Under the pieces are notes generated by a model. That model was not told the origin of the DNA, did no database searches, and saw only the letters and a program-made list of their open reading frames with translations. This document shows, in pieces, positions 17,101 through 25,581 of a stretch of DNA of 64,000 nucleotides. Source of the stretch: Tepidiforma sp. (GTDB lineage Bacteria; Chloroflexota; Dehalococcoidia; Tepidiformales; Tepidiformaceae); assembly GCF_026003995.1 (NCBI RefSeq), contig NZ_BPIG01000004.1:248001-312000 (forward strand), written 5' to 3'. Each line of letters begins with the position of its first letter. Position 1 is the first letter of the stretch. The position numbers and the translations under genes are program-made.

Positions 17101-17742
17101 CTACTGGCGCTGGATCTGGCCCATGACGTCGACGGCGGCGCCGCCCTGGCCGGGGGCCGGGACTTCGATGATGCGCTCGTCGACGTCGTCGTATTCGAGA
17201 CGGAGCGCGCGGCAGATCATGGCGTGCATGCGGTAGGTGCCGACGGCGTAGACGAGCTCGAGGATCGCTTCGTCGGAGAGGACCTCGCGGAGGGCGCCGA
17301 AGGTGGCATCGTGGACGCGGCCGTCCTGGAGGACGAGCTCATCGGTCGCAGCGAGGATGGCGCGGTCGGCGGCATCGAAGACGTCGGCGGCCGGCCAGGC
17401 CGGGATGGCGGCGAGCTTCGCTTCCGGGATGCCGGCGGCGCGGGCGGCTTTGCAGTGCTGGGAGAAGACGAACTGGCTCTGGCCGAGGTAGCCGGTGCGG
17501 ACGAGGGCGAGCTCGCGCTGGTAGGGGGTGAGCGCGCGGCGGCGGCTGTTGAGCAGCGCGAAGCCGTCCTGCGCGTGGACGAGGACATCGGGGACGAGCG
17601 CAAAGACGGTCCACCAGTTGCCGGGGGTGCCGGTGGCCGTGCCGGGCTCGGCAACGGGGTCGCGGTCGCCGAAGAGGCGCTGGTAGGCGGCGAGGGCTTC
17701 GGGCGAAGCCTCGGCGCGGGGAACCTGGCGGAGGCGGGGCAT
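17101..17742 (-). CDS. Carboxymuconolactone decarboxylase / AhpD-like protein
   Basis: This 213-residue all-helical protein of the CMD family includes decarboxylases and AhpD peroxidase partners. LTPYQRELALVRTGYLGQSQF and VFSQHCKAARAAGIPEAKL resemble the core helices. Only one cysteine sits in the catalytic helix (QHCKAA), so the AhpD CxxC redox pair is absent. ATG 17742 (MPRLRQV) is preferred over an upstream in-frame start because GAGG lies about nine bases ahead of it. A TACAAT -10 is present at 17787-17792, and a palindrome lies upstream. Confidence 0.8.
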   Translation of the reverse strand: MPRLRQVPRAEASPEALAAYQRLFGDRDPVAEPGTATGTPGNWWTVFALVPDVLVHAQDGFALLNSRRRALTPYQRELALVRTGYLGQSQFVFSQHCKAARAAGIPEAKLAAIPAWPAADVFDAADRAILAATDELVLQDGRVHDATFGALREVLSDEAILELVYAVGTYRMHAMICRALRLEYDDVDERIIEVPAPGQGGAAVDVMGQIQRQ

Positions 17743-17786
17743 CGGGACGACCTCGGGCGGGACTCCCGGGGGACCGGGGCGCGGGG

Positions 17787-17792
17787 ATTGTA
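17787..17792 (-). promoter_or_regulatory. -10 box of the CMD-family gene (TACAAT)
   Basis: On the minus strand TACAAT is five of six to consensus and sits about 44 bases before ATG 17742. The -35 position falls on the adjacent palindrome rather than on a TTGACA-like hexamer, as in repressor- or activator-controlled promoters. Confidence 0.5.
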
Positions 17793-17805
17793 GCGGACGG
17801 CGGGA

Positions 17806-17827
17806 TGCTGACACCTGCGTGTCAGCA
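17806..17827. promoter_or_regulatory. Perfect 9-4-9 palindromic operator between divergent genes
   Basis: TGCTGACAC-CTGC-GTGTCAGCA is a perfect inverted repeat. It lies at the -35 position of the minus-strand CMD-family promoter and about 40 bases upstream of a TACGAT box (17868-17873) of the plus-strand exporter operon. TGACAC/GTGTCA arms are common in TetR- and GntR-type operators. No regulator gene is adjacent. Confidence 0.55.
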
Positions 17828-17911
17828 CGCCTACCGGCGGCAGACGCATCCCTTTGGCCGGGAGGTCTACGATCGGTGCGGCGCCATTCTCACCGGGCGC
17901 TGGAGGAGCAT

Positions 17912-18898
17912 GTGCTGGCGATCGAAGCGACGGGACTCACGAAGCACTTCGGACCCACCATCCGGGCGGTCGACGGCATCGACCTGCGGGTCGAGGAGGG
18001 GCAGATTTTCGGGTTCCTCGGGCAGAACGGGTCGGGCAAGACGACGACCGTGCGGATGCTGGCGACGCTGACGCGGCCGACGGCGGGGACGGCGCGGGTG
18101 GCAGGGGTCGATGTGCTGGCGAACCCGGCGGAGGTGCGCCGGCGCGTCGGGGTGGCGCTGCAGGAAGTGGGGCTCGACGAGCTGCAGACGGGACGGGAGC
18201 TGCTGGAGCTGCAGGGGCGGCTCTTCGGCCAGTCGGCGAGGGAGGCGCGGGAGCGGGCCGCGCACCTGCTCGAGGTCGTCGGGCTCGCGGACGTCGCCGA
18301 CAGGCCGATCCGGGGGTACTCGGGCGGGACGAAGCGGCGGCTGGATCTCGCGTGCGCGCTGGTGCACGGCCCGCGCGTGGTGTTCCTCGATGAGCCGACG
18401 ACGGGACTCGACCCGGTGTCGCGCGATGCCGTCTGGCGGTACATCGAGGAGCTGAACCGGGGGCAGGGCGTGACGGTCTTCCTCACGACGCAGTACCTCG
18501 AGGAGGCGGACCGGCTGGCGGACACCGTCGCGATCATGGACCAGGGAAAGATCGTGGCGCAGGGGCCGCCCGGCGAGCTGAAGGCGAGCATCGGGACCGA
18601 CAGCATCATGCTGACGTTCGAGGCGGAGGAGTCGGCGGCCCGCGCGGCGGCGGTGCTCGGGCAGTTCGAGGGCGTGCAGCGCGTGCTCACGTCCGGGCAG
18701 GAGGTGGCGGTCTACCTCCACGACGGCGCTTCGGCGGTGGCGGCGATCGTGCGGCTGCTCGACGAAGCGGGCGCGCCGGCGCAGACCCTGGTGCTCAAGC
18801 AGCCGACGCTCGACGACGTCTTCCTGCAGGTCACGGGGCATCACCTCGATGTCGAAGATGCGCGGCCGGCCGCGCCATCGTCCGGGAGGAACGCATGA
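17912..18898 (+). CDS. DrrA-type ABC transporter ATP-binding protein
   Basis: This ATPase subunit of a two-gene exporter has 328 residues. Walker A is GQNGSGKTTT, the signature is YSGGTKRRLDLA, Walker B is VVFLDEPTTGLD and the H-loop region is LTTQYLEEADRLAD. An extra C-terminal domain of about 100 residues and the terminal TLDDVFLQVTG are characteristic of the drug-resistance DrrA group. GTG 17912 is chosen because GGAGG precedes it by about five bases and the protein then begins at the usual first strand. It overlaps the permease gene by ATGA. Confidence 0.9.
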   Translation: MLAIEATGLTKHFGPTIRAVDGIDLRVEEGQIFGFLGQNGSGKTTTVRMLATLTRPTAGTARVAGVDVLANPAEVRRRVGVALQEVGLDELQTGRELLELQGRLFGQSAREARERAAHLLEVVGLADVADRPIRGYSGGTKRRLDLACALVHGPRVVFLDEPTTGLDPVSRDAVWRYIEELNRGQGVTVFLTTQYLEEADRLADTVAIMDQGKIVAQGPPGELKASIGTDSIMLTFEAEESAARAAAVLGQFEGVQRVLTSGQEVAVYLHDGASAVAAIVRLLDEAGAPAQTLVLKQPTLDDVFLQVTGHHLDVEDARPAAPSSGRNA

Positions 18899-19659
18899 AC
18901 GGGATCACGGCGACATGGCTGCTCACGGTCCGGGCCTTCCGGGAGTCGCTGAAGCAGCCGGCGAACGAGCTGCCGAACGCCTTCATCCCGCTGTTCTTTT
19001 ATGTCGTGACAGTCGGCGCGATCGGGTCGGTCGCGCAGAACGCCTTCGGGGTCGCGGACTACAAAGGCTTCCAGCTCCCGGTGGCCGTGCTGCAGGGCGC
19101 GGCGGGCGTCGCGAACGGCGCCGGGCTGGCGATGACGCTGGACATCCAGTCGGGATACTTCGAGAAGCTGGCGCTGACCTCGACGCCGCGGCTGGCGATC
19201 GTGCTCGGGCGGATGCTGGCGGACGCCATCAAGGCGGTCATCCTCGCGGGGGCGATCATCGTGCTCGCGCTGCTGTACGGGTCGGAATTCAAGACGGGCA
19301 TCCCCGGGATGGCGGTGCTGATGGCGGCGACGTTCGGGTTCGCGCTGGCGTACTCGGGGATCGGAGTGGCGATCGCGCTGAAGACCGGGAGCCCGCAGGC
19401 AGCGCAGGCGGGCTTCATCGTCTTCTTCCCGCTGCTGTTCCTCGCGCCGACGTTCGCGCCGATCGAGGTGTTCGCGGCGTGGCTGGAGGCGGTGGCGCGG
19501 CTGAACCCCGTCACGTACATCCTGCTGGGGATGCGGTCGCTGGTGACCGAGGGGTGGGACGCGGCGGCGCTGGCGAAGGGCGGCGTCGCGGTGCTCGCCA
19601 TCGGGGCGGTGACGCTCACGCTCACGCTGCTGGCGCTGCGGTCGCGGGTGCGGCAGTAG
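18895..19659 (+). CDS. ABC-2 type exporter permease (DrrB-like)
   Basis: The protein has 254 residues with six hydrophobic segments of the ABC-2 type. The region PLLFLAPTFAPIEVFAAWL before NPVTYILLGMRSLV is the usual conserved part. It pairs with the upstream DrrA-type ATPase to export a drug, lipid or polysaccharide. The substrate is unknown. The start codon overlaps the ATPase stop. A new promoter follows about 30 bases after its stop. Confidence 0.88.
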   Translation: MNGITATWLLTVRAFRESLKQPANELPNAFIPLFFYVVTVGAIGSVAQNAFGVADYKGFQLPVAVLQGAAGVANGAGLAMTLDIQSGYFEKLALTSTPRLAIVLGRMLADAIKAVILAGAIIVLALLYGSEFKTGIPGMAVLMAATFGFALAYSGIGVAIALKTGSPQAAQAGFIVFFPLLFLAPTFAPIEVFAAWLEAVARLNPVTYILLGMRSLVTEGWDAAALAKGGVAVLAIGAVTLTLTLLALRSRVRQ

Positions 19660-19692
19660 GACCGGGGCTGCGCTGGCTGGCCGTCCGGATAG

Positions 19693-19721
19693 TTGACCGG
19701 TGCGGGGGCGGTCCGTAGGTT
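19693..19721 (+). promoter_or_regulatory. Sigma70-type promoter of the DUF35-thiolase operon
   Basis: TTGACC (19693-19698) and TAGGTT (19716-19721) are spaced by 17 bases. An in-frame ATG at 19731 lies nine bases after the -10 box. A second ATG at 19791 has a good ribosome binding site (AAGGAGAGG). Confidence 0.6.
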
Positions 19722-19790
19722 CGGGGCACCATGCCGGGGCCGCCCCGCGGCGGACCATGCCCGGCGACGAAGGAGAGGTTCGCGCGCGCC

Positions 19791-20207
19791 ATGGCCTATA
19801 CGAAGCCGATACCCGAGCCCGACCCCGTGAACCGCGTGTTCTGGGAGGGGGCGAAGGCGGGGAAGCTGATGCTGCCCCGCTGCACGACCTGCAACCGGGT
19901 GCACTGGTACCCGCGGCTGCTCTGCCCGTTCTGCCATTCGCGGGAGCTGGAGTGGGTGGAAGGGAGCGGCGAGGGCCGCATCCACACGTTCGCGGTCCAG
20001 CACCGGGCGTTCGGCGGCTGGGCCGAGGAGGTGCCGTTCGTGACGGCGTACATCGACCTGAAGGAAGGTGACCGGATGTTCACCGTGCTGCGAGGCGTCG
20101 ACCCGACGAAACCGGAGAGCATCCGGATCGGCGCGAAGGTGCGCGTGGAGTTCGAGCAGGCCAGCGACGAGGTGAGCATCCCGTTCTGGCGCGTGGTGGA
20201 GGAGTAG
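19791..20207 (+). CDS. DUF35 OB-fold zinc ribbon acyl-CoA binding protein
   Basis: The protein has 138 residues. An N-terminal rubredoxin-like knuckle (CTTC, then CPFC) is followed by an OB-fold, the DUF35 architecture. These proteins bind acyl-CoA and form complexes with thiolase-like partners, as ChsH2 does with Ltp2 in steroid side-chain cleavage. The next gene, starting two bases after this stop, is such a thiolase-like protein. ATG 19791 is chosen for its ribosome binding site. A longer form from ATG 19731 is possible. Confidence 0.88.
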   Translation: MAYTKPIPEPDPVNRVFWEGAKAGKLMLPRCTTCNRVHWYPRLLCPFCHSRELEWVEGSGEGRIHTFAVQHRAFGGWAEEVPFVTAYIDLKEGDRMFTVLRGVDPTKPESIRIGAKVRVEFEQASDEVSIPFWRVVEE

Positions 20208-20209
20208 CG

Positions 20210-21418
20210 ATGCCCGGCGAACTTTCCCGCGCGGCGGCGATCATCGGGGCCGCGGAGGCGAACGAGATCGGCTACCCGGCGACCCCGAAGACGGCGCTCC
20301 AGCTCCACATCGAAGCGATCAAGAACGTCAGCGAGCAAACGGGCATCCCGATTTCGCGCATCGACGGCGTGTTCAGCGCGGGCTGGTCCTCCCAGCTGGC
20401 GGAGCACCTCGGGCTGCACCCGAAGTACATCGACACGACGTCGGTGGGCGGGTGCTCGTTCGAGATGCACGTCCACCACGCGCTGGCGGCGATCCACGCC
20501 GGGATCATCGAAGTGGCGCTCATCAGCCACGGCGAGAACGGCTGGTCGGCGCGGGCGACCGGGGGCCGGGGGACGGGACGGCCGCGGGGCGCGCCGGACC
20601 CGTGGGACCCGGGCCAGCAGTTCCAGCAGATTTACGGGGTCTCGGGCGCCCCGTCGAACTACGCGCACGCGATGACGCGGCACAACCACCGGTTCGGTTC
20701 GACGCCGGAGGACTTCGCGCACATCGCGGTGGTGACGCGGCAGTGGGCGATGCTGAACCCGCGGGCGATCATGTTCTCGAAGGAGACGAACCCGGGCGGC
20801 GGGCCGATCACGGTGGAGGACGTGCAGAACTCGCGGGTGGTGGCGTGGCCGCTGACGCTGCTGCACTGCTGCCTCGTGACCGACTACGGCGGGGCGGTGC
20901 TGGTGGCGAGCCCGGAGGTGGCCCGGAGCGTCAAGACGAAGCCGGTGTGGATCGCCGGCGCGGGCGAGAGCATGGGCCATGCGAACATGCTCGAGATGGA
21001 GGACTTCACGGCGACCTCGGCGGCGGCCTCGGCGGCGGCGGCCTACCGGATGGCGGGGATGGGGCCGGAGGACATGGAGATGGCGATGATCTACGACTCG
21101 TTCACGATCACCGCCGGGATCACGGCCGAGATGCTCGGCCTCGCGCCGCGGGGCGAAGGCTTCCTTCTGTGGAAGGACGGCCGGGCGGCGCCGGGCGGCA
21201 AGTTCCCCATCAACACGAACGGCGGCGGGCTGTCGTTCAACCATTCGGGCATGTACGGGATGCAGCTGCTGGTCGAGGCGTACCGGCAGCTCTCGCGGAC
21301 GGCCGAGGACGGCGTGACGGGGCTGCCCGGGAAGCAGGTGGATGCCCGCTCCTGCATCGTGAACGGGACGGGCGGGAGCCTGTCGACCACGGGGACGCTC
21401 ATCCTCGTCGCGGACTGA
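20210..21418 (+). CDS. Thiolase-like protein (SCP-x/Ltp group)
   Basis: This 402-residue thiolase-fold protein would cleave or form carbon-carbon bonds in acyl-CoA substrates. SVGGCSFEMHVHHALAAI occupies the region of the usual nucleophilic cysteine, and NGTGGSLSTTGTLIL is the C-terminal glycine loop. It lacks the CGGG-type loop of biosynthetic thiolases. The DUF35 partner immediately upstream is the arrangement of Ltp2-ChsH2 retro-aldolases, so an aldolase rather than a classical thiolase role is possible. The last gene of this pair is followed by a bidirectional hairpin. Confidence 0.85.
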   Translation: MPGELSRAAAIIGAAEANEIGYPATPKTALQLHIEAIKNVSEQTGIPISRIDGVFSAGWSSQLAEHLGLHPKYIDTTSVGGCSFEMHVHHALAAIHAGIIEVALISHGENGWSARATGGRGTGRPRGAPDPWDPGQQFQQIYGVSGAPSNYAHAMTRHNHRFGSTPEDFAHIAVVTRQWAMLNPRAIMFSKETNPGGGPITVEDVQNSRVVAWPLTLLHCCLVTDYGGAVLVASPEVARSVKTKPVWIAGAGESMGHANMLEMEDFTATSAAASAAAAYRMAGMGPEDMEMAMIYDSFTITAGITAEMLGLAPRGEGFLLWKDGRAAPGGKFPINTNGGGLSFNHSGMYGMQLLVEAYRQLSRTAEDGVTGLPGKQVDARSCIVNGTGGSLSTTGTLILVAD

Positions 21419-21446
21419 GCCCGGCAATCGGAGCCTCGTTTCCATC

Positions 21447-21480
21447 GCCCGGCCCGACCCCTCGCGGGGGCGGGCCGGGC
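21447..21480. terminator. Bidirectional terminator hairpin between convergent genes
   Basis: GCCCGGCCCG and CCCC pair with GGGG and CGGGCCGGGC around a TCGC loop, giving a stem of about 14 bp with a single mismatch or bulge. It separates the thiolase-like gene from the minus-strand CoA-transferase. The flanking T-tract is weak. Confidence 0.6.
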
Positions 21481-21495
21481 CCTTTCAGCAGCGCG

Positions 21496-23733
21496 TCAGG
21501 CGCGGGCGCGGAGGGCGGGGCGGCTGCCGGTGACGCCGGCCGTTTCGAGGTCGCGGATGGCCGCGGCGTCGAGGCCGAGGCCAGCGAGCACCCCGGCGGT
21601 GTGCTGGCCGAGCCGGGGCGCCGGCCCCTGGGCGGCGAGGTACTGGCCGCCGCTGCGGATGGCGAGGGCGGGGTAGAGGTGGAAACCGACCGGCTCACGC
21701 TCTTCGCCGACCCAGAAGCCCGGGCCGTCGAGCGGCGCGAACGTGAGGAGGTCGGCTTCGGTGTGCACGGGCGCGGCCGGGACGCCGCGGGCGAGGAGGA
21801 GTTCGGCGGTTTCCGCCGCGGGGCGGGCGGCCGTCCAGGCGGCGAGCGCGCCATCGATGGCGTCGCGGCGCGCTTCGCGGGCGGCGGCGTCGGCGAGGGC
21901 CGGGTCCGCGAGCGGACCGCCGACGAGGTCTGCGAGCGCGACCCATTGCGCCGGGGTCTCGACCTCGATGGCGACCCAGCAGTCGTCGCCGGCAGCAGGG
22001 TAGACGCCGGAGGGGGTGTGCCCGGGGCGGCGGTTGCCGCGGCTGCGGGGGAGTTCGCCGGTGCGCTGGTACGCGATGAGCGCTTCGGAGACGAGGGGCA
22101 GGAAGCCTTCGAGCTGGGCGCATTCGAGCAGGCGGCCGCGGCCGTCGCGTTCGCGGGCGCGGAGGGCGGAGAGGACCGCGAGGGAGCCGATGAGGCCGGA
22201 GACCGGGTCGCCGCAGGCGTTCGCGAGCATGGTGGGCGGGCCGCCGTCGTAGCCGACGAGGCTGGAAAGCCCGGACATGCCTTCGATGGTGTTGCCGAAG
22301 CCGACGTAGCCGGCTTCGGGGCCGGTGGAGCCGAAGGCGGGCTGCCGGAGCATGACGAGGCGGGGGTTGCGGGCGGCGAGCACCTCCCAGCCGAGGCCGA
22401 GCCGTTCGAGGACGCCGGCGGCGAAGTTCTCGATGACGACGTCGGCGGAGCCGATGAGTTCGAGGGCGAGGTCGCGGCCCCTCGGGTGAGCGAGGTCGAG
22501 CGTGATGCCGCGCTTGCCGCGGTTGACGGCGTTGAAGACGTGGGAGCGTTCGTGGAGTTCGAGCCCGGGGTCGTCGCCGGGCAGGCGGGAGCCGCGCCAC
22601 CAGTCGAAGTGGGTGTGGCTTTCGATTTTGATGACGTCGGCGCCGAGAGCGGCGAGGACGTGGCCGACGAGCGGGCCGGCCCAGCCCATCGAGAGGTCGA
22701 CGACGCGGAGCGCCTCGGTCCGCCACGGGCCGGCTGCGGCCCCGGCGGGTTCCGGCGCGGGGCCGGCTTCGGCGACGACCCGGGCCGGCGGGCCGGGCAC
22801 GCGATAGCGCCGGCCCGAGGGGGTCTCGGCGGTGCGCCACGCCTCCCGGGCGGCGAGCTGGGGCGACGCGAGCACCTCGTCGACGGTCGGCATGGCGGCG
22901 GCGCAGACGCGGTGCTGCTGGAGGAGGTGGTAGAGCTCCCAGCGGGTGTGGCGGGCGAGCCACGGGAGCAGGTACGCGTCGAGGTCGCGGATGTTCGCGG
23001 CGCGGTCGGCGGGGGAGGCGAAGCGGGGGTCGTCGACCAGTTCGGGGTGGCCGCAGAGCTGCGCGAGGGTGACCCACATGCCGTGGAGCGCGGCGTGGAT
23101 GCCGATGAAGCCATCGGCGCAGGGCAGGGTGACGATGGTCGGCTGGGTCGGGGCGTACCGTTCGGCGACGCGTCCGCGGAGGCGGCCGAAATACTGGAAC
23201 GCGACCGCGTCGTAGATGGTCGTGGCGGCGAGGGCGGCCGCGACGGGCACGTCGAGGAGGCCGGGCCCGCGGCTGGCGAAGGCTGCGGTTGCAAGCGCGG
23301 CCCAAAGGCCGGCGACGAAGAGGTCCTGCGCACCGGGAGGCGCGAGCGGTTCGCGGGCCGGGTCGCCGACCTGGTGCATCCAGCCGCCGGCAGCGTACCG
23401 GGTGAGCGAGGTGGAGGGCGCGCGCTCCCACGGGGTATCGAGCCCGAAGGGGGTGATCCAGGCGACGAGGTGGCCGCGGGCGAGGGCTTCGAGCCGGGCG
23501 CGGGCGGCGTCCGTCACGGGCGCGTCGGTGATGAGGAGGTCGCCGGGCCGGGGGTCGAGCCGGGGGTCGGGGTCGACGGCCGCGCCCGGAGCGAGGAACG
23601 CGCCGAGGCCCTCCGGGTCGAGGGCCGTGACGTGGCGGACCTCCGCGCCGAACTGGCCGAGGAGCCACGCCGCGTACGCGGCGGCGGGGGTGTGGGAGGC
23701 GGCGCAGACGCGCAGGCCGGCGAGCAGCTCCAT
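21496..23733 (-). CDS. Double-length type III (CaiB/BaiF) CoA-transferase
   Basis: The protein has 745 residues, about twice the normal ~400, with two CaiB/BaiF modules in tandem. The C-terminal half is standard: DLSMGWAGPLVGHVLAALGADVIKIE, VNRGKRGITLDL, ADVVIENF, and ACGDPVSGLIGSL with the likely catalytic Asp. The N-terminal half is more divergent and lacks the NRGKR block, but GAQDLFVAGLWAAL could still supply an Asp. It would move CoA between a donor thioester and an organic acid. The start ATG 23733 is nine bases from a minus-strand TATCAT box with no clear ribosome binding site. Confidence 0.88.
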   Translation of the reverse strand: MELLAGLRVCAASHTPAAAYAAWLLGQFGAEVRHVTALDPEGLGAFLAPGAAVDPDPRLDPRPGDLLITDAPVTDAARARLEALARGHLVAWITPFGLDTPWERAPSTSLTRYAAGGWMHQVGDPAREPLAPPGAQDLFVAGLWAALATAAFASRGPGLLDVPVAAALAATTIYDAVAFQYFGRLRGRVAERYAPTQPTIVTLPCADGFIGIHAALHGMWVTLAQLCGHPELVDDPRFASPADRAANIRDLDAYLLPWLARHTRWELYHLLQQHRVCAAAMPTVDEVLASPQLAAREAWRTAETPSGRRYRVPGPPARVVAEAGPAPEPAGAAAGPWRTEALRVVDLSMGWAGPLVGHVLAALGADVIKIESHTHFDWWRGSRLPGDDPGLELHERSHVFNAVNRGKRGITLDLAHPRGRDLALELIGSADVVIENFAAGVLERLGLGWEVLAARNPRLVMLRQPAFGSTGPEAGYVGFGNTIEGMSGLSSLVGYDGGPPTMLANACGDPVSGLIGSLAVLSALRARERDGRGRLLECAQLEGFLPLVSEALIAYQRTGELPRSRGNRRPGHTPSGVYPAAGDDCWVAIEVETPAQWVALADLVGGPLADPALADAAAREARRDAIDGALAAWTAARPAAETAELLLARGVPAAPVHTEADLLTFAPLDGPGFWVGEEREPVGFHLYPALAIRSGGQYLAAQGPAPRLGQHTAGVLAGLGLDAAAIRDLETAGVTGSRPALRARA

Positions 23734-23742
23734 GGCGCGCGG

Positions 23743-23748
23743 ATGATA
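23743..23748 (-). promoter_or_regulatory. -10 box (TATCAT) very close to the CoA-transferase start
   Basis: TATCAT on the minus strand ends nine bases before ATG 23733, implying a leader of only a few bases. A plus-strand TAGAAT at 23780-23785 serves the divergent carboxylase gene. Confidence 0.4.
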
Positions 23749-23822
23749 GCGCAGCCGCCGGTGCGCCGTGCGAGGGGCGTAGAATCCGGCGCCAGAGGCA
23801 GACGCAGGCAGGGGGTGCTTCG

Positions 23823-25394
23823 ATGACGCAGTCGAACGAGACGTGGCTGCCGGAGGTGGAGGAGATCCGGCGGCGGGAGCAGCTGGCCTACGGCATGGGC
23901 GGGCCGGAGAACATCGAACGGCAGCACGCGGGCGGCAAGCTCACAGTGCGGGAGCGGATCGCGAAGCTCGTCGACCCGGGCAGCTTCGCGGAGGTCGGCA
24001 CGCTCGCGGGCAAAGCGGAGTACGACGAGGACGGGAACCTCGTGAGCTTCCGGCCGGCGAACTTCGTGGCCGGCATGGCGCGGATCGGCGGGCGGCGGGT
24101 GGTCGTCGGCGGCGACGACTTCACCGTGCGGGGCGGCGCGGCGGACGCCGCCATCGCGGGGAAGCAGGTGTACGCCGAACGGATGGCGCGGGAGCTGAAG
24201 GTGCCGATCGTCCGGCTGGTCGACGGCACCGGCGGGGGCGGGAGCGTGCGCACGCAGGGGACACAGGGGCACACCTACATCCCGGCGAACCCGGGCTGGG
24301 ACACGGTCATCGCGAACCTCTCGGAGGTGCCGGTGGTCGCGGCCGCGCTCGGGAGCGTGGCGGGGCTCGGCGCCGCGCGGGTGGTCACCTCGCACTTCAG
24401 CGTCATGGTGAAGGGCACGTCGCAGGTGTTCGTCGCCGGGCCGCCCGTGGTGGAAGCGGGGATGGGCGAAGCGGTGACGAAGGAAGAGCTCGGCGGCTGG
24501 GAGATTCACTGGCGGAACGGCGTGGTGGACAACCTCGCGGAGAGCGAGGAGGAGGCGTTCGACCAAATCCGGCGGTTCCTTTCGTACCTGCCGCAGAACG
24601 CGTGGGAGCAGCCGGCGCGGGCGGAGCCGACCGACGACCCGCAGCGGCGGGATGAGTGGCTGATCGGGGCCATCCCGAAGAACCGGCGGCGGCCGTACCG
24701 GGTGCGGCAGATCATCGGGAGCGTATTCGACCGGGAGTCGTTCTTCGAAATCGGCGCGGGCTGGGGCCAGAGCGTGGTGACCGGCTTCGCGCGGCTCGAC
24801 GGCTACCCGGTGGGCGTGGCGGCGAACGACCCGTATCACTACGGCGGCGGGCTGACGGCGCAGGGAAGCGAGAAGCTGGCCCGGTTCGTCGACCTCTGCG
24901 ACACGTTCCACCTGCCCTGCGTGAATCTGGTGGACCAGCCGGGTTTCGTCATCGGGACGTGGGGGGAGAAGGCGGCGACCATCCGGAAGGGGGCGCTCGC
25001 GCTGGCGGCGGTCTTCCAGGCGAAGGTGCCGTGGGTGACGGTCATCTTGCGGCGGGTGTACGGGGTCGCGGGGGCGGGCCACGCGAACACCGCGGGGCTG
25101 AACCTGCGGTACGCGTGGCCGAGCGCGGACTGGGGTTCGCTGCCGCTGGAGGGCGGGATCGAGGCGGCGTACAAACGGGACCTCGCGGCGGCCGAGGACC
25201 CGGACGCGCTGCGGGCGGAGCTGATGGCGAAGCTCGGCGCGGTGCGGTCGCCGCTGCGGACGGCGCACGCCTTCGGGGTGGAGCATCTCATCGACCCGCG
25301 GGACACGCGGCCGATCCTGTGCGACTGGGTGGAGCAGGCGTACGCGGTGGAGCGGCATCAGCTGGGGCCGCGGCTTCGGGGTCACCGGCCGTGA
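23823..25394 (+). CDS. Acyl-CoA carboxylase beta (carboxyltransferase) subunit
   Basis: This 523-residue carboxyltransferase of the propionyl-/methylcrotonyl-CoA carboxylase family contains both halves of the crotonase-like fold. It moves carboxylate from carboxybiotin to an acyl-CoA. GGKLTVRERIAKLVDPGSF near the start, VDGTGGGGSVRTQG at the first oxyanion region and VDQPGFVIGTWGEKAATIRKG at the second are family-like. No biotin carboxylase or biotin carrier gene is nearby, so the other subunit must be elsewhere. A TAGAAT box 37 bases upstream and a GGGGG(T) tract before the ATG support the start. Confidence 0.9.
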   Translation: MTQSNETWLPEVEEIRRREQLAYGMGGPENIERQHAGGKLTVRERIAKLVDPGSFAEVGTLAGKAEYDEDGNLVSFRPANFVAGMARIGGRRVVVGGDDFTVRGGAADAAIAGKQVYAERMARELKVPIVRLVDGTGGGGSVRTQGTQGHTYIPANPGWDTVIANLSEVPVVAAALGSVAGLGAARVVTSHFSVMVKGTSQVFVAGPPVVEAGMGEAVTKEELGGWEIHWRNGVVDNLAESEEEAFDQIRRFLSYLPQNAWEQPARAEPTDDPQRRDEWLIGAIPKNRRRPYRVRQIIGSVFDRESFFEIGAGWGQSVVTGFARLDGYPVGVAANDPYHYGGGLTAQGSEKLARFVDLCDTFHLPCVNLVDQPGFVIGTWGEKAATIRKGALALAAVFQAKVPWVTVILRRVYGVAGAGHANTAGLNLRYAWPSADWGSLPLEGGIEAAYKRDLAAAEDPDALRAELMAKLGAVRSPLRTAHAFGVEHLIDPRDTRPILCDWVEQAYAVERHQLGPRLRGHRP

Positions 25395-25581
25395 GGCGCG
25401 GCGGCGCATTGCGGGAATTTTCGGCCCGGGCGGGCGCGCGGGGGATGGTTCGCGCCATGGAGATGTAAGGAAATCCCGGGTGCCGGAATCTTGACACTCC
25501 GGGTAGAGTTACGGAGTGCCCCCGCGCGCCGGGAACACGGCAACGGCGAGCGGACGTCTTCGAGAAGCAGGAGGTGTGCAC

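Noticed and set aside
20452..23826. Plus-strand open frame of about 1120 codons across the thiolase-like gene and the CoA-transferase
   Set aside because: Gly/Ala/Glu/Asp-rich shadow. It runs through a terminator hairpin and two well-identified genes in other frames.
25491..25509. Perfect TTGACA with TAGAGT as promoter of the Calx-beta gene
   Set aside because: The two boxes are only seven bases apart, and no -10 lies at 16-18 bases from TTGACA; TAGAGT alone may still be a -10.
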